Below are positions 34,554-49,110 of a stretch of 64,000 nt of DNA, in pieces. Below the pieces are notes generated by a model. It had not been told where the DNA came from, did no database searches, and saw only the letters and a list, made by a program, of their open reading frames with translations. Each line of letters begins with the position of its first letter. The stretch's first letter is position 1. The position numbers and the translations under genes are program-made. The DNA is taken from positions 45,437,284-45,501,283 of the forward strand of contig NC_090245.1 of the NCBI RefSeq assembly GCF_037325665.1. Direction: 5' to 3'. Origin of the DNA: Littorina saxatilis. Lineage: Eukaryota; Mollusca; Gastropoda; Littorinimorpha; Littorinidae.

Positions 34554-37500
34554 CTCCGGTCCCACACACGCACACACACAAACTCACACACACACACACA
34601 CACAACACACACTCATTCACACACACTTTCTCCGCGCTTCGCGGAGCCCTCTCTCTTTAATAGTGCTAATAACTATCAGAGGTGTCAGGATAAGGCAATA
34701 CAAATGGTACCACTGCTCTTCGCGGAGCCCCCCTCTCCGATAAACCACCAGAGGTGGTCAGTGGTTAGAGAAGTTTAATAGGACGTGGTTTGCCTACCGA
34801 GGGTTGATTAGGGTTTAATGCTTAGATTAGTGCTAGACAAATGGTGTGGGGTTGGTGTAGAAGTTAGCTCGACTGGTGAGAGGGATGGGAGCTGTTGTAC
34901 ACATATAAAAAAAAAAGTTTTAACAAGTAGACTCAGATTGTTGGTTTTTATGTGGGTGTTATAAACATCGCAAGTACATTTTACACCAAACACGAGTTGT
35001 TCTACAGTCAGTCATACAAAATGTTAGGTTAGAGACTGATCACGTCTGAGTATTGCACCACAGAGACGCAATACCTTACATGCTAGAACATGTTGGTTGG
35101 TCAAGACTAAAAATAGAAACGCATAGTTAGACACCAGTGTGATGCGGGAAAAGTATATAAATAAGCTTCTTCTGGGGGTAAGTCTTGAATGTCTCTTCGA
35201 CTTTTACCATAAACAACTCCATTTGTTTCATTCCTGTTTTGCAGTAATTTAAAACTATAAAAAAAATAAAAATTAAAAAAAATAAAATAAAAATTAAAAT
35301 TTACATTTTGCACACACATACATTAAAACAAAAACCCAAAACATGATTGTTAATGATAGTTGTTTTTTTTGGTGTACAACACCGCCTTGTTTGTTTTACA
35401 CTTGTCTACTTTAGATGTTTTTTAAAAAGCCAGGTACTAGTTTTGGTTGCTTGTCTTAGGGACTCCCATAACTTGACGTGGGGTGACTTTTGTATTTCAC
35501 AATGTTGGGTTATAGTAACCGAAGGTATCGTTGAAGGTAGACGTACCAGCCGGCTCCTGGTAGCAGTTTTTAAACAGATTGCTGCTCTCCTTCTTCTGGT
35601 GTTTTTTCTTTTTGTTCTGGGCTCTTCTGACACGTCTGGTGTTTTTTTTTAACTTCTCTAGCTACAACTTCTGTTTGTGTTTTAAGTCACTTCAACGGCC
35701 TTTTCGGGCTTTGATCAGGCGAGTAAATTCTTTACTGTCCAAGGTCACTCCTCTTTGACTTGGTCGCACGCGTCTGTTTTTTCTGTTTCCTTGGGTGATG
35801 TAATGTCTGATGTGGATTTTCACAACTGACACTCGCGAAAATGTTTCGACCCAAAGGAAACATATCGGGTTCGGGTAGCGGTGAGCTAAACAGAGGCTCT
35901 TCCTTATCAACTATCTCTTTTGTCGTTCTCAGCAACAACAACAACAAAAGTGTTAAACAACTTTTACTTCTAGGAGACTGTCTTTGTAGACTGTAGTGTA
36001 GAGTAGGCGGTGTTGTCTTGTGGCTCGATCAGGGGATTTAGTAAAAAAAAAATTTAGTCAACACCACCTTTATACATAACCTCCTTACACTATGACATCA
36101 GTTACTATTTTTACAACATCAGGTTTAGACTTGTTGCGTTAACACATCTCTGAAAAAGTGCTATGAGCTTACGGTCATTTACAGCTGGGTTTTGGGGTAA
36201 AAAATAGATTGTTTGATTGCCGGCAGCGGGTGACGGAAGGGTTTAAGTGTCGGAAAACGACCTTGTAGAAAAGCCTGAATGGAGGTGTTTAATTGTTTTT
36301 ATTTTGTTGTTGATAGACTATGTAAGAGGTAGGGTTATATGTGTGGTGGAAATAAAATGTAAGTGCAAACACACACCCCCCTCCGATCACACACACACAC
36401 ACACACATACGCGCACGTTTACACAAGTACTTCCAAACAAGAAGGTAAAAAGTCAGACGTAAAAAGTAACAAAACAATACATAAAACTGCTCACATTAGC
36501 ATTCAAGAATTATACAGACACATAGTTATTAACTTTTCCAATATGATCATTTTATTATAAAAGTGACATCAGTCTTTTGAATATTAAAAAGAAAATTAAC
36601 ATTTTGCATACATACATTAAAACAAAAAAGCCAAAACATGATTGTCAATTCAAAGGGACGAGGTGGTCCCCGGATTAGTTGTCAACTTCATAACCACTTC
36701 TTGGTGTCACAGGAAGAGGATTTACGGTTGTGACAGGACAGTAAGCTGGACATGTGGAATACAGGGGTCGCTGCTGAGGGTATTCCTCGCTTTGTGTCGA
36801 ATCCGTGGCTGTGGTTGATGGTGTTGAGTGGTAGTAGTCTGACGGCGGACACTCTGTGTGATTCTTCGGATGTTTCTCCTCCTGCTTCTCCTCTGTGGGT
36901 GACAGAGAAGATACCTGTTGGTGGTAGTCTTCGTTGAGTTTTTTCTGCACTCTAAGCAGTTTCTGAAACTTTTTCAAGTCCAGGGTGACTCCTCTTTGGG
37001 TGGAGACAACACGCCCACCTTTGGTGTTGGTGGGAACAGCATAGTGGCGAATATGGATTTTTACAGCCCCTCGCCACGTTTTTACTGAGCCAAAAAGGCT
37101 TCCACCTAGCGGGTAGCGTGTAGCCGGCTGTGGTGGCTGTTTCATGGTCCCTGAAGGCATGGTCGACTCCGCAAAAAACCTCTGTAGTGGTCTTTTTACA
37201 GCCGTCCTGTCTTTATATACACACTTGCGGCTCATGTACATCTGGTTTATTCTGGTTTCAACGGGTCCACACTGGTTTAGACTGAGGTCACGTGGGATGC
37301 TATGCCGTTTTTCACTCTGTTGCATCACTCACAGAGCAGTTGTTCAGTCACATGAGTGATGACCCTTTTTCGAAACGCTGTCGTTTCTGTCCACCTCCAC
37401 ACAACAACCCGCAAACACCACCAGGAGAGTCCGTCTGGGTGTGTCTTGGGTAATGCCACATTCCAACGGCTAAGAATTTTGTCTCGATTTAGGTGTTCCC

Positions 37501-37832
37501 AGACTTTATCTGTGATGGTTCTAATGGCGTCAGCAGTCCACCGTGTTGGATAGTCTTTTTCTTCTCTCTTTTTTTCTTCAAGGCGTTTGCAAACAACGCG
37601 TTTCAACTCACTAACAAACATCAAGAACAAACTGTTTCGCAGGTGAACTTTAACTTTGAGAATACCAGCCTCCAATTCTTCCAACATCTGTTCTAAAGAG
37701 GGACTGGCCGTCTCCATCATGACTTTTTGTTTTGTGTACCTCTCTTTTTTTACCGTTACTCTTCTAGCCCTCTCTCTACTTTTGGTGGGTACGATGAGAG
37801 TAGTGGAGATGAATCCTCCCCTTCTTATATAG

Positions 37833-37916
<84 letters not shown>

Positions 37917-40900
37917 GACACATCCAATAAAATGAATAAAGACAATGCACAGGACTTCAGTTTCTTCTCAGCTGTTGGACCAAAAACCATACTCTTCGAT
38001 CATTACCCCAAAGTCTGTTGGGAGAAAACACACGAAGCGTTCGAAATAAACTGGCTCCGCGACTTTCCATCAAAACATAGTACAATACATACAAGCCACA
38101 GGCTGAACTCGTCAAATCTTGCAATAGACGTGGGTTGTACACGTGGGCTGAAATGTGTTTCACCATAAAGTTTTCAATAGCGGGGTGCACGGGTGGTAAA
38201 CCAAAACTATCGAAATATTCCGCTTGTCCAAGTCCATCAAACCAGACACACACCCAGTGTTCTCCCGGTCCTGTACTGCAATCTGTATTGATGACAAAAG
38301 CGCTTGGGCGTCGCGTATTCACCTGTCGTGGGAGTCTGTCTCTGGGAAACACACCTCGAAACACACGTCGGGTATGAATGTCTCTCCCCAACACTCGGCT
38401 AATGTCTTTGCTGTTCATAGTGCAAAATCAGTCAGGACCTGGCGAGAGCGATCAATCTCGATCATGCTGTCCATTTCACCATACACAATCACCATCACAG
38501 GCGCTGGAAGGGCTTGGTTGAACTTCAGCTCCAGACGCAGGGCACCGCTTTTCACCAGTTCAAACTGATCTCCATCCAGAAGACTGGGACTCAGGTCACA
38601 ACTGTAGATAGCATACCCCAGCTCAAAATCACGCAGTTCCATGTAAGATCCCGCATCTCTGTTGGCGAGACCCGTAGAAGTCATGAGGCTGAAGAATGAT
38701 CTCACATACTGGTGTTGTTCAAAGTTCGGTGTCAGGGGTTTGCCGGGGATCTGTTTCCCGTCCAGGTACAGGCTGAGAAAGGACAATCCTTGTGTCTTGA
38801 AGTGGTAGGGATTGCGTGAGGCTTGTCCGTTGAAAGCAGCGCTGTCCACCAAGCCAATCACCAGGCGGTTGGGTGTCTGACTCAGAAACAAGTTGTCCTG
38901 CACAGCACTGAGGTTGCCTGTGGGAATGGAGAAAGTCTTTACCACGACCCTTTTCAAAGGATACTTGGCCGCGCCTTTTTCCAGCGCTTTGGCGTGAGCG
39001 AGGCTCACAGCGGGGTTCAACTTGACTTTGCGAACAAATAGGGACGCATGCGTGATGACAGTGCGGAAACCCTGAAAGGGGTCAGGAGACATCAGATGGA
39101 AGATGTTCTTGGAGTCTGATCTTCACGTCCACTCCGTTCATCATGTAGCGTTCCTGGTGCATGATGTCAGCATGAAGTCGCCCCATCATGTCTGCCTCTC
39201 TGCTCCTCGTGGTTTGCTCACGACGTACCTTCAAACCCCAGTTGTCATCCCCGTCTGTATCATCCAGATGGTTGGCGCTATCTCGGTAATACATGGCACT
39301 GGTGAGGTGACTTTTCTTGGCTTCTCGTCCATAGTTGAGGGTAGCTTCAAGGTAGGCACGGTAGGGGTAGGTGTTCTCTGAATTGGTTACCAAAGTATCA
39401 TTGAGACTGATATCCACCTGGGAGAACAGGCTGTGCAACCAGTAGTTGACAGGAGCCACATGGGAATCAGCATCCAAGTTTGTTCCGTCTGCTTTGGTGA
39501 TTTTAGCTCGCACATGGAGATACGTGTTGCTTAGATCCAGGTACTCGGATGTGGCACCACTGATGGTAAACTCAATAGGGGCTACTGGGGCCAGAGTAGC
39601 CAGCGGATGATACTCTACAAACATTCCCTCCTGCACAGCTGTCTATGTTGGGTGTACAGAAAACAAATCCAGTCCAGTATGTACACTTTCACATGACTGA
39701 GGGTGAGCAAGCGCCATGATGCTTATCCAAAAATATCGGCTGCCGTCGCCCTCCTTCTCTTCTTCTGTCTCCCAGTCTGACCTTGGTGGCGTGGTGTGGG
39801 TGATTTTATACGTTTCCTTGCAGGTTCTCCAGGCGGCGCGGCTGTTGTGCCTGTCACTCGACCCACGGCTTGGTGAAACAAGCGCTTCCCTGCATTGCTA
39901 GCTCTCTGCTGGAGTGACGACTTAACACTACGCCCAGACAATACATCCTGAGCCACCAGCATACCTGTCCTAGCCCCCTCTTTCAGCAGAGCTTTTCCAC
40001 CACTTCTCAAAAGAGGCACAAGGGCTCGACCAATACCCCCTAAGAGATTGCCAATGCCATGACCTTTGTAGTTTCTTCCTCCTACAAACACGGGGAGACC
40101 GTGACCGACCTGGTTGCAGTAATAATCTTCATAGAGTTTTCCACTGCCCTGGAAAGGAGTAAGACGAACCATCTTCTACAAATGGTCGGTGCGTCTACGA
40201 CGAAAATGAAGCGTCACGATCGTGTGCCCACTGTCAAATGAAATCTCTTTGCCCGTGTCCGTCGTTAAAAGCATTTCCACCGTGTTGAACTGAAAGCGAG
40301 TCAGAGGGATGTAATGGGGTTTTTCAAACATATAATGCACTGTCTCCTTGGTTTTGTCGATGGGAGGAAGAGTTCGCAGTAGAGGAACCATGACGTCTCC
40401 CACGGGTCGGGGGCTCACCAGATCACAATAAACAAACATACTTTTAAACTCTTTGTTCAAATCCATGAAGCGTGTTGCAGCAAGGTGCGCAGGTCCTCGT
40501 ATAATCGGTGAAGGTAGTCCGAGGATATCCTGCAAACTATGACTCATGTGAAAGGTAGCACCCTCCTCATAAAGAGTCACACTCGCTTTTTTGGAGGCTT
40601 GGTTGTAGTAAAACTTCATTCTTCCTTTGTTATTGGGTTGGTCTCCAATCAACGTTTCCACTTATTTGTTCAGCGTATGGACAAAGTACTTATTGGACTC
40701 GTACAGTCCCTCCTGTAATGCCGCGCGTATGGTTTGACTTTCATCACCCTGGCTATTTTCTGGTTCCCTGTAATGAAAATACACATCTCTTTCCCGTACG
40801 TTCAAATAGTTGTTGCTAAACTGAATCTCAGCCAGTCCTACTTCGTACTCTCCATTGAGATCTACAGCCTGAGGAAGCTTGGTAAAAAAAATGACTCGCA

Positions 40901-43900
40901 TTGTTGTCAGGGTAGTGCTGCAAGGAGCTGTTGCTGGGGAGTGTCAGGTAGAACATGATGAATGAAGACGTTGTTACTGTACCAAGGGTGGATCAAATGG
41001 AAGGATTAGGAAGCACGTAGCCGAGGCAACTTCCCAGTAGGGCCACCCACAAATTGTCTGTCCCGTGTCCACGCGTCAGATTGAACAGAGACACTCCAAT
41101 CACCACATAAATAAGGAGCATCTGACAAAGGAAGACAATCTCGCTCCGAGGGACACGACGCCCAAATACACGCCACAGCTTGGATGTTCTTCAATCAATC
41201 AATCAATGAGGCTTATATCGCGCATATTCCGTGGGTACAGTTCTAGGCGCTCTGCAGTGATGCCGTGTGAGATGAAATTTTATACAGCCAGTAATTGCAG
41301 CCATTTCGGCGCATATTTACCTTTCACGGCCTATTATTCCAAGTCACACGGGTATAGGTAGACAATTATTAACTGTGCCTAAGCAATTTTTGCCAGGAAA
41401 GACCCTTTTGTCAATCGTGGGATCTTTAACGTGCACACCCAATGTAGTGTACACGGGGGGGGGGAGTTCGGACACCGAAGAGAGTCTGCACACAAATTTG
41501 ACTCTGAAATAAATTTCCGCCGAACCTGGGATCGAACTCACGCTGACAGCGGCCAACTGAATACAAATCCAGCGCGCTACCAACTGAGCTATATCCCCGC
41601 TTAACAACACTGTCTGGTTCATCCAGAGGCGTATTAATCTTCTGATCTTCCTCCATCAGAGCCACTGAAGCTAGTCCGTGTAGTGGGTCAGTGCCGTCTG
41701 TGGAATCCAAGAATTGAATGACGGGTCATAGCCGAGCCATTTGACTAAATACTCTTTCTGTTTGCCTTTTCCAGGGCGTTGTTCCAAAACAGCTTCAATG
41801 CGGTATATTTCTTTCTCCCCCACTTTCTGCAGTTCCTGCTCATAAAAAGTCCCCAGCAGTTCTTCTCCGTGATCATCTTTCAGCACATAGGTCACGGGTG
41901 TGGTTGTCTTGACTTGACTGATGGTAAAGAGTTCCTCTGTCCAAGAAGGCATATAACCTTTCTTAAAGACTCTTCTCGTCTTGCTGATTCGCACACGGTC
42001 TCCTATGTTCAGTTTAGGTGGTTTGGAGAGAGTTGGACCACCATACAACCGTTGCCACACTTCCTCCTGATTAGCGATGGTTACGTCAGCAGGAGCTTTC
42101 TTAATACTGCGGTGGTAGGAATGATTGTAACCACGCACCAGCTTAGGCAAGACTTCCACATACCTCACTGAACTTGTTCTGGTGAAATAACGCCACAGTT
42201 TGTCTTTCAAGGTACGGTTGAAGCGCTCCGCCATTGAGGTTTTAATGTCATCATTTTCTGTCACAAAAAAGTGTACCTTTGTTTTACCCAAAAAAGCCTG
42301 GAACACCTTGTTTTTAAATTCGCTACCCTTATCTGTTTGTAGTCTCAGGGGTTGACGACCTCGGGCAAAAATGTCTTTGAAGGCTGTCACCAGAGAGGTT
42401 CTTGTTTTGTCCTTCAAAGGCACCACCCACGCGTGTTTGCTCAACACATCAATACATGTGAGTAGGTAGGTAAATCCGTCATTGTCTTTTCTTAGCGCTC
42501 TCACATCAATCAAATCTGCTTGCCACTGGTGATCTATGCCACCCACGATAATACGACGACGAGCAAACTTTCGCCGCACAGGTTTGTGTAGTGTATAGGT
42601 GTCTTGAAAAGTCAACCACTTTTCAACTTGTTTTTGTTCTTGTTTGGTGGTTCTTCTCAAAGCCTCCATTCCACCCAAACTTCCAGGGAGTTGACTTCCA
42701 TAATATCGATGTCGCAGCTTTTCCTCGACTTTTTTCTTTTCCACTGGCATTCTGCTCAAGAATAAGATAGCCACGTCCTCTTCTTGGGGGATGGAGAAGG
42801 GAATGATACTCTTTCTGCAGAAGGAGATGCTGAGGAAGGACTCACAATTCTTCTTCTTCTTCTTTTTGTCCTGGTGGGTGGTCTTCCTCTATCACTCCCC
42901 TCGCTGTGCATCCACTCCCATCGCCCTGTGTGACCAATGACCTCACGAGGGATATTAACCGCTTTTAAACCTCTTGCAAACACTTCCCACCCTCGAGGAT
43001 CAGGTGCATTTTTACGGTAACGAAGAGCATCATTCACCAGATCAGCCATGTTGGTTCCTTCTACTGTCTTCCCCTGGAACACGAGCTGCCCTTGATCATT
43101 CCACTTGATGTCAGAACTGTCCTTGGTTATATCCAAAAGCAACTGAGCCTTCTTCTTCAAGGTTTTCGGAACACTCTCCAACACTCGTTTTTCTACCCTA
43201 GATAGGTCCTGAGCTTTCTCGGCCTCATTCAGTTCTGTCAAAGGTTGTTTTGCTGGTTGTGATATCTCCACTCTTCCAAGAGGTTTGTTTTTATATTCTT
43301 CAACACGCTTAAGAAACCGCCACAAGACTTGTTGGTAGGAGTCTGCTTTTTCATGTTTGTCCACATCCTTCTAGTCTAAAATACCCCGCATCACTTGATC
43401 CATGTCCTTCAAACTTTGTGAGGTTGCATCAGGTACTGGTGGTCCACCGGCAGAGTCCCGCAAAGAATCCAACACGCGTGGCTCAATCAAAAGCATCTTT
43501 TTGGTATGCTCCATCGCATCAGAGACCCAGGGTCCCGAGCAAACCAGATACAATTCCTAGCACAGGGTTCAAAAGAGCCTGAAGAAATCCCCCTTTCTGT
43601 AGGATTTGCTTTCGATGTTTGCTAAGACCCGTAGGTTCTGTTTGTGTCGAGACAACCGTTTCTTCTGTGCGGGCGTCAGCTGCACATGGCCTTTTAAGAT
43701 GTTCAGGGAGCACTCGCACAACGCATGGAGCAAATCTGGAGAAGCTCCTTTCAATACGGCCTTAATCACGGCAGGCTTAGCCCCATACAACATCCGCAAC
43801 ATGGGTACATTTCTCTTCAGGGGTGCAGACATGGTTATTTTTGAAGGTACACCACGGGGTGCTCTGGCGGGAAAAGTTTTGTCTTCAGACGAAGATGATC

Positions 43901-46900
43901 GGGTGTCTCTTGTCGCAAGTCAAACAGCAAATAACCGTGAGGCATAGAAGTCACATTTTTAAATGCCTCTTGGACATACTTTAGCTTCCCAGGGTACATC
44001 TGCTTGGCCAGATGGGTGATCTGTGAAGCATCTCGTGGGTTTTTAAACACCACCAGGTAGTGACTGTTCAAACTTATCGTCCTCTGCTCTTTGTTTTTTC
44101 CAAACAGGTTCTGTACAATATACATTACACTCAGATTCCGATGATGACTTTCTTTGGTGAATAGTTGTGTGACCTTGTCGTTTGTCTCACTCATCAAATC
44201 ATCAATGATGACCAGTCGCCTTTTGGCCCCTGTCCACTGTTCCACGTCGGGTAAACCCTTCACAAACGTCACATGTCTCATCTCATTGTAACCAGGCTGC
44301 CATGCTCCATAACACCAAATCAATTCCTCTGGCGGGGGTGTCATCATATCTTGTAAGTGATTCAAATATTGTTTGACAAAATGAGTCTTCCCACTCCCTG
44401 TGGGACCGGCAATCACACAGGTAAAAGGATGTTTCCACCTTGGATCCATTTTCACATACTAAACTAAGATTCTATCCTTATCTTTATTTATTAATTCCAA
44501 AAAACAACAACACATCTACCTTAAATTTTATATTCAAAACTAACTAGTTATGTTAGTCTTTTTTTCTACCATCCAAAACACACACACACACACACAAACA
44601 TACACACACACACACACACACACATTCACACACACTTTCTCTGCACTTCGCAGAGCCCTCTCTCTTTTATGATGCTAATAACTATCAGAGGTGTCAGGAT
44701 AAGGCAATTAAAATGACAACCCTGCGCTTCGCGGAGCCCCCTCTCCGGTAAACCTCCAGAGGGGGGTCATTGGGTGCTTACGCCTGAGTATTGCACCACA
44801 GAGACGCAAGACCTTACATGTTAGAACATGTTGGTTGGTCAGCACCTAAAAATAGAAACGCGTAGTAAGACACGAGTGTGATGCGGGGAAAGTGATATAA
44901 ATAAGCTTCTTCTGGGGCTAAGTCTTGAATGTCTCTTCGACTTTACAAGTGTGAGGGGTGAACAAAAACAAAACAAACTATGGCGACCAGCAGCAACAGC
45001 AGCAGTGACGCTAACACAACTCCACAACCGGCCTCAACAGATTTGGTAAGTTGATTTTGTTTTTATATCTTGTAAAGATAAAAGAATAAAGGTAGCGTTA
45101 CTTTTTTCAGACATAGATTTTTTTAAATATTTTTTTTTATGTAAGATGTTTTTTGATATTGTTTTCGTATCTCAGACATAGTTCTTTTTTTTATTGCAGT
45201 GTAACCAATGCCCGCACTGTGAACAGGTTTTTACACAAAACTACAACCTTAACATTCATGTTAACGAAGTTCATATCAAAACCAGATCTTTTCTCTGTGC
45301 TATGTGGGGCAAAGCGTTTAGCAGAAAATACGCCCTTGTTCGACATGAAAAAAACAAAAACTGTCAAGATGCCGCGAGTCGGACACCTCCACCACCAGTG
45401 CTGACAGTCGCTGGGTCCAAAAGAAAAAGTTCGCCTTCACAGGAAGCCCCTTCCCCCAAAAAAGGGTTAAACAAACGAGGACTAGAAAAAGAAAAAGTCA
45501 AAAAGTTACCTTCTGAAGAAAGACAAATGTACGAAAAGTATTGGAATTCTGTTAAAACCCATAAGCGGCCTGGTAAACTTCAGTCAACCTATACCATTCT
45601 CTGGAACCCTTGTTCTGATTTCCCTGAATGGGACGAGTCGCTTCTTGATCTGTTCCATGAGCAAAACAATCGCTTCAAAATCAATTTTTCTCACTCTTTT
45701 CTTCTCAAAAACAAAGAGTCGGGTGACTTGTCTTTCTTTCATGCCTCAGTCAATAACCACTCTGTCTTACAACGACCGCGCCTGATCAACTCAAAGCAGG
45801 ACTTTCTTTCTTTTCTCGGTGAAATCAGTGACCATGACATTCTAGAACAAGTTAGACTCGAACGCCCAAACTCTCGGTATTCTGTTCACACCATCATGTC
45901 TTCCAGTTTCTATGTCACGCCTTTGTCTGACTTTTCTATCAGATGAGCCTGTGGTAGTCTACCTGACTACATCACAAACACACCTTTCTTGCACAAACTC
46001 CAAAAAGATGAGAATCATCATTTTCCTTATACTGACGGTCTGTGTCTCTTTCGCTGTCTTGCTTTGCACAAAGGAGCCTCGCTTCATTCTTTGCAAAAAA
46101 CCCAAAAAACCTTGTTCAAACAGTAGGCCGGACATTCTCCCCCTGTCCACTTTCCGGGGGTCACTTTGTTTCAACTTGAGTCGATTGAATCTGAGTTTAA
46201 TGTGAACATAGATGTGTTTGAGTTTGATGAGAACCAAACACCTGTCTGTCTGGTTCCTCTGCGTCGTAGCGCTTACAAACATACTGGCGTTATTCACCTC
46301 TTGCGTTACAAAGACCATTTCATGTACATTTTAGACATTGATAAACTCGGTCATGCATTGGTTTGTTCCAAATGCGGGAAACTCTGGTCGTCTTTGTTTA
46401 AATGAATCGATATGAGAAGACTTGATAGGGTGAGGGCTCAAAAGAAACATTCAAAGGCGGCCCTCTGTTTTGACACGTTGTCTTCAGATACCTACTTTTC
46501 ATTTTTTTAACAAAAAAACCCACAAAAAGACGTTCACGCACTTTTGCGAAAGAACATTGTCCGGGGTCCATCTATTGTCTATCACAGATACCACGAAAAA
46601 GACAAAACATACATTCGTGGTAATCAGGACAAACCGGTACAGTCTGTTCAGGGATTTGATGCGCTGTATTTAGCTGCACTCATGCAAGACATGCCCACAG
46701 AGCACCCTGTCATTCATAGAAAAGAAAACGTTTTTAAAGCGGAAAAACAGATCCCTACGGTCAGCCAGCTCGGGAATGGTTGGAGTGGGGTCATTGAATC
46801 AAAACAGATCCGTCTCCAACATAAGTTTAATTCGTCAAACACGGGTTTCAAGACAGACGGAAAGTCTATGTTCACATATTCCCAAACCAGAAAGTCACTC

Positions 46901-49048
46901 TCGTTTTTCTACATCAAGCTTGTGATCGCTTCTGATGGGGTTTCAACCCTACCTTCACCCGTCTAACGGGTCTCTTTCTTTTTTGACTGTGATACCCCTC
47001 TAATGGGTCTCTTTCTTTTTTTGACTGTGATACCGCCGCCTGTGATATGGTTAACATTCCAATGCCAAACAACTTTGTCATTTTTGAAAATAAATTTGTT
47101 AAGCCATGTTTTTGCTTCTGTAAATAATGCTCGTATTGTTTAACCCAAAACAAAAACAATGTGGCTTTGACATATCCTGTCAAAACGGTCCCAAGCCCGT
47201 GAAAACACAGAGGGAGGGTAAACACCTATATGCGACTCTTCAGCCAGGTCAGTGAAAATGTAATACTTTTCTGGCTGACTATTGGTGTGTAATGGTGTTC
47301 AAAACAAAACGCCGCAACAACGAGGAAAATAAATATCAAAAACAAAATAACACCTATGTGGCTTTGACATATCCTGTCAAAACGGTCCCAAGCCCGTGAA
47401 AACACAGAGGGAGGGCCAATTACTGTCAATAGAAAGGAGGGGGCTCAGTAACCCAGCTGCAATAAGCACCCAATAAAAAAAATGCGGGAGCAGTAATTCT
47501 GTCATTACTCCAGCTGGGATGGTCATTAGTACCGAGCAACCTGTCTGTACAGGCACATGAAATCACATGACAAAATATAAAACTCAATAAACCGTTTAAA
47601 CGCAATCCCTCTTTATCACTACTTAAACACAGGCACCTTAACATATAACCTTATGATGGACCCTACCCTTTACATTGCACACGGGATGAGGCACACTTGT
47701 CTATACTACTGACATCAGTCCTACAGACATCCAGGTCTGTCTAAAACTAGAGGTCTATCAGGCGACGGTGAGGTTTGTTCGTTGTGAAATCACTCGTGCC
47801 GTGATTTACATTTGGACATGATGACAGGATCCTTGTCTGTTTTTGTAGCATTTGACGTGTGAATACTGTTTTCTTATTGTGTTTGAGTGCATATCTTTGA
47901 TATGAGACCGTTTATGGTCAAATGTATATGACTGTAATATGTAACCATAACTGTCCTGCCCACGTGAATTCTTGCCAATTTCAGACGACAGGTCAAGGGA
48001 ACAAGACGACGTATTCCTACCGTTTCACCGCGGCCTATGAACGTTATCCTCGATTGTTCGACATTGTCAGCATTGTGTTGAAATCTCTCTTCGTCTACCT
48101 GTCGCTGTTGCTGTTGCTGGTGGTGAACGTCACGGTGCTCGTCGTCCTGAGGCGATACACGGGGCGTAGGGGCCAGCTCACAACCAACATGGACACAAAC
48201 GTCGCTCGCAGGTCAGTTTTAGCCATTGGTAAGCCTCTCTCCCCACCCCACCCCCCCCCACCCCACCCCCCACGGCTTGCTGATTAAACATTTCCTCCCT
48301 TTTTAGACCCTCCTTTCCCCTGAAATCGGCGTATGCTGCCTGAATAGCGGGGTAAAAACGATCATGCACGTAAAAATCCACTCGTGCAAAAGCATTAGTG
48401 AACGTGGGAGTTTCAGCCCATGAACGAAGAAGAACAAGAAAGACCCTCCTTTCTCAGATGTTGTCTTCATCGCCTCTGAAAATGGACCTCCACTTTAAGA
48501 CTCTCTTTTTAGACCCGATGTTCTTAGGTTTTTGAAGGTTGTAAAAGGGGGAAAGGGGGTCCACGGTACGTACTCTTTTCCAGCCTGCACAGGAGTGTTA
48601 CACATATTGTTGGTTTGTCTCGGTATTGTTGTTGTTGTTGGTGTTTCTTTCTTTATTTGGTGTTTAACGTCGTTTTCAACCACGAAGGTTATATCGCGAC
48701 GGGGAAAGGGGGGAGATGGGATCATTAGAGCCACTTGTCAATTGTTTCTTGTTCACAAAAGCACTAATCAAAAATTTGCTCCAGGGGCTTGCAACGTAGT
48801 ACAATGTATTACCTTACTGGGAGAATGCAAGTTTCCAGTACAAAGGACTTAACATTTCTTACACACTGCTTGACTAAAATCTTTACAAAAATTGACTATA
48901 TTCTATACAAGAAACACTTAACAAGGGTAAAAGGAGAAACAGAATCCGTTATAGTCGCCTCTTACGACATGCTGGGGAGCATCGGGTAAATTCTTCCCCC
49001 TAACCCGCGGGGGGTTGTTGTTGGTGTGTGTGTGTGTGTGTGTATGTA

Positions 49049-49110
<62 letters not shown>

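Larger units (their letters stand above)
33983..47710. mobile_element. Polinton (Maverick), fossil copy, 13.7 kb
   Basis: Both ends start AGTAGTA and form inverted repeats of about 0.4 kb. A 6-bp duplication GACATC lies directly outside (33977-33982 and 47711-47716), as Polintons make. Recognisable parts on the minus strand, left to right: two PC4-like frames, an unknown frame, adenain-like protease, major capsid, pX-like, penton-like, retroviral-type integrase with chromodomain, two conserved small Polinton proteins, and packaging ATPase. On the plus strand is the N-terminal part of the protein-primed polymerase. The copy is broken, with roughly half a dozen breaks, and cannot be taken as functional. 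It carries a later SINE. The still-similar TIRs and several open frames suggest a moderate rather than ancient age. Confidence 0.95.

Noticed and set aside
33983-47710. A free virus genome or an adintovirus still able to replicate
   Set aside because: The ends, 6-bp duplication and gene set are those of an integrated Polinton. Several genes are broken and the polymerase region is incomplete, so it is a fossil.
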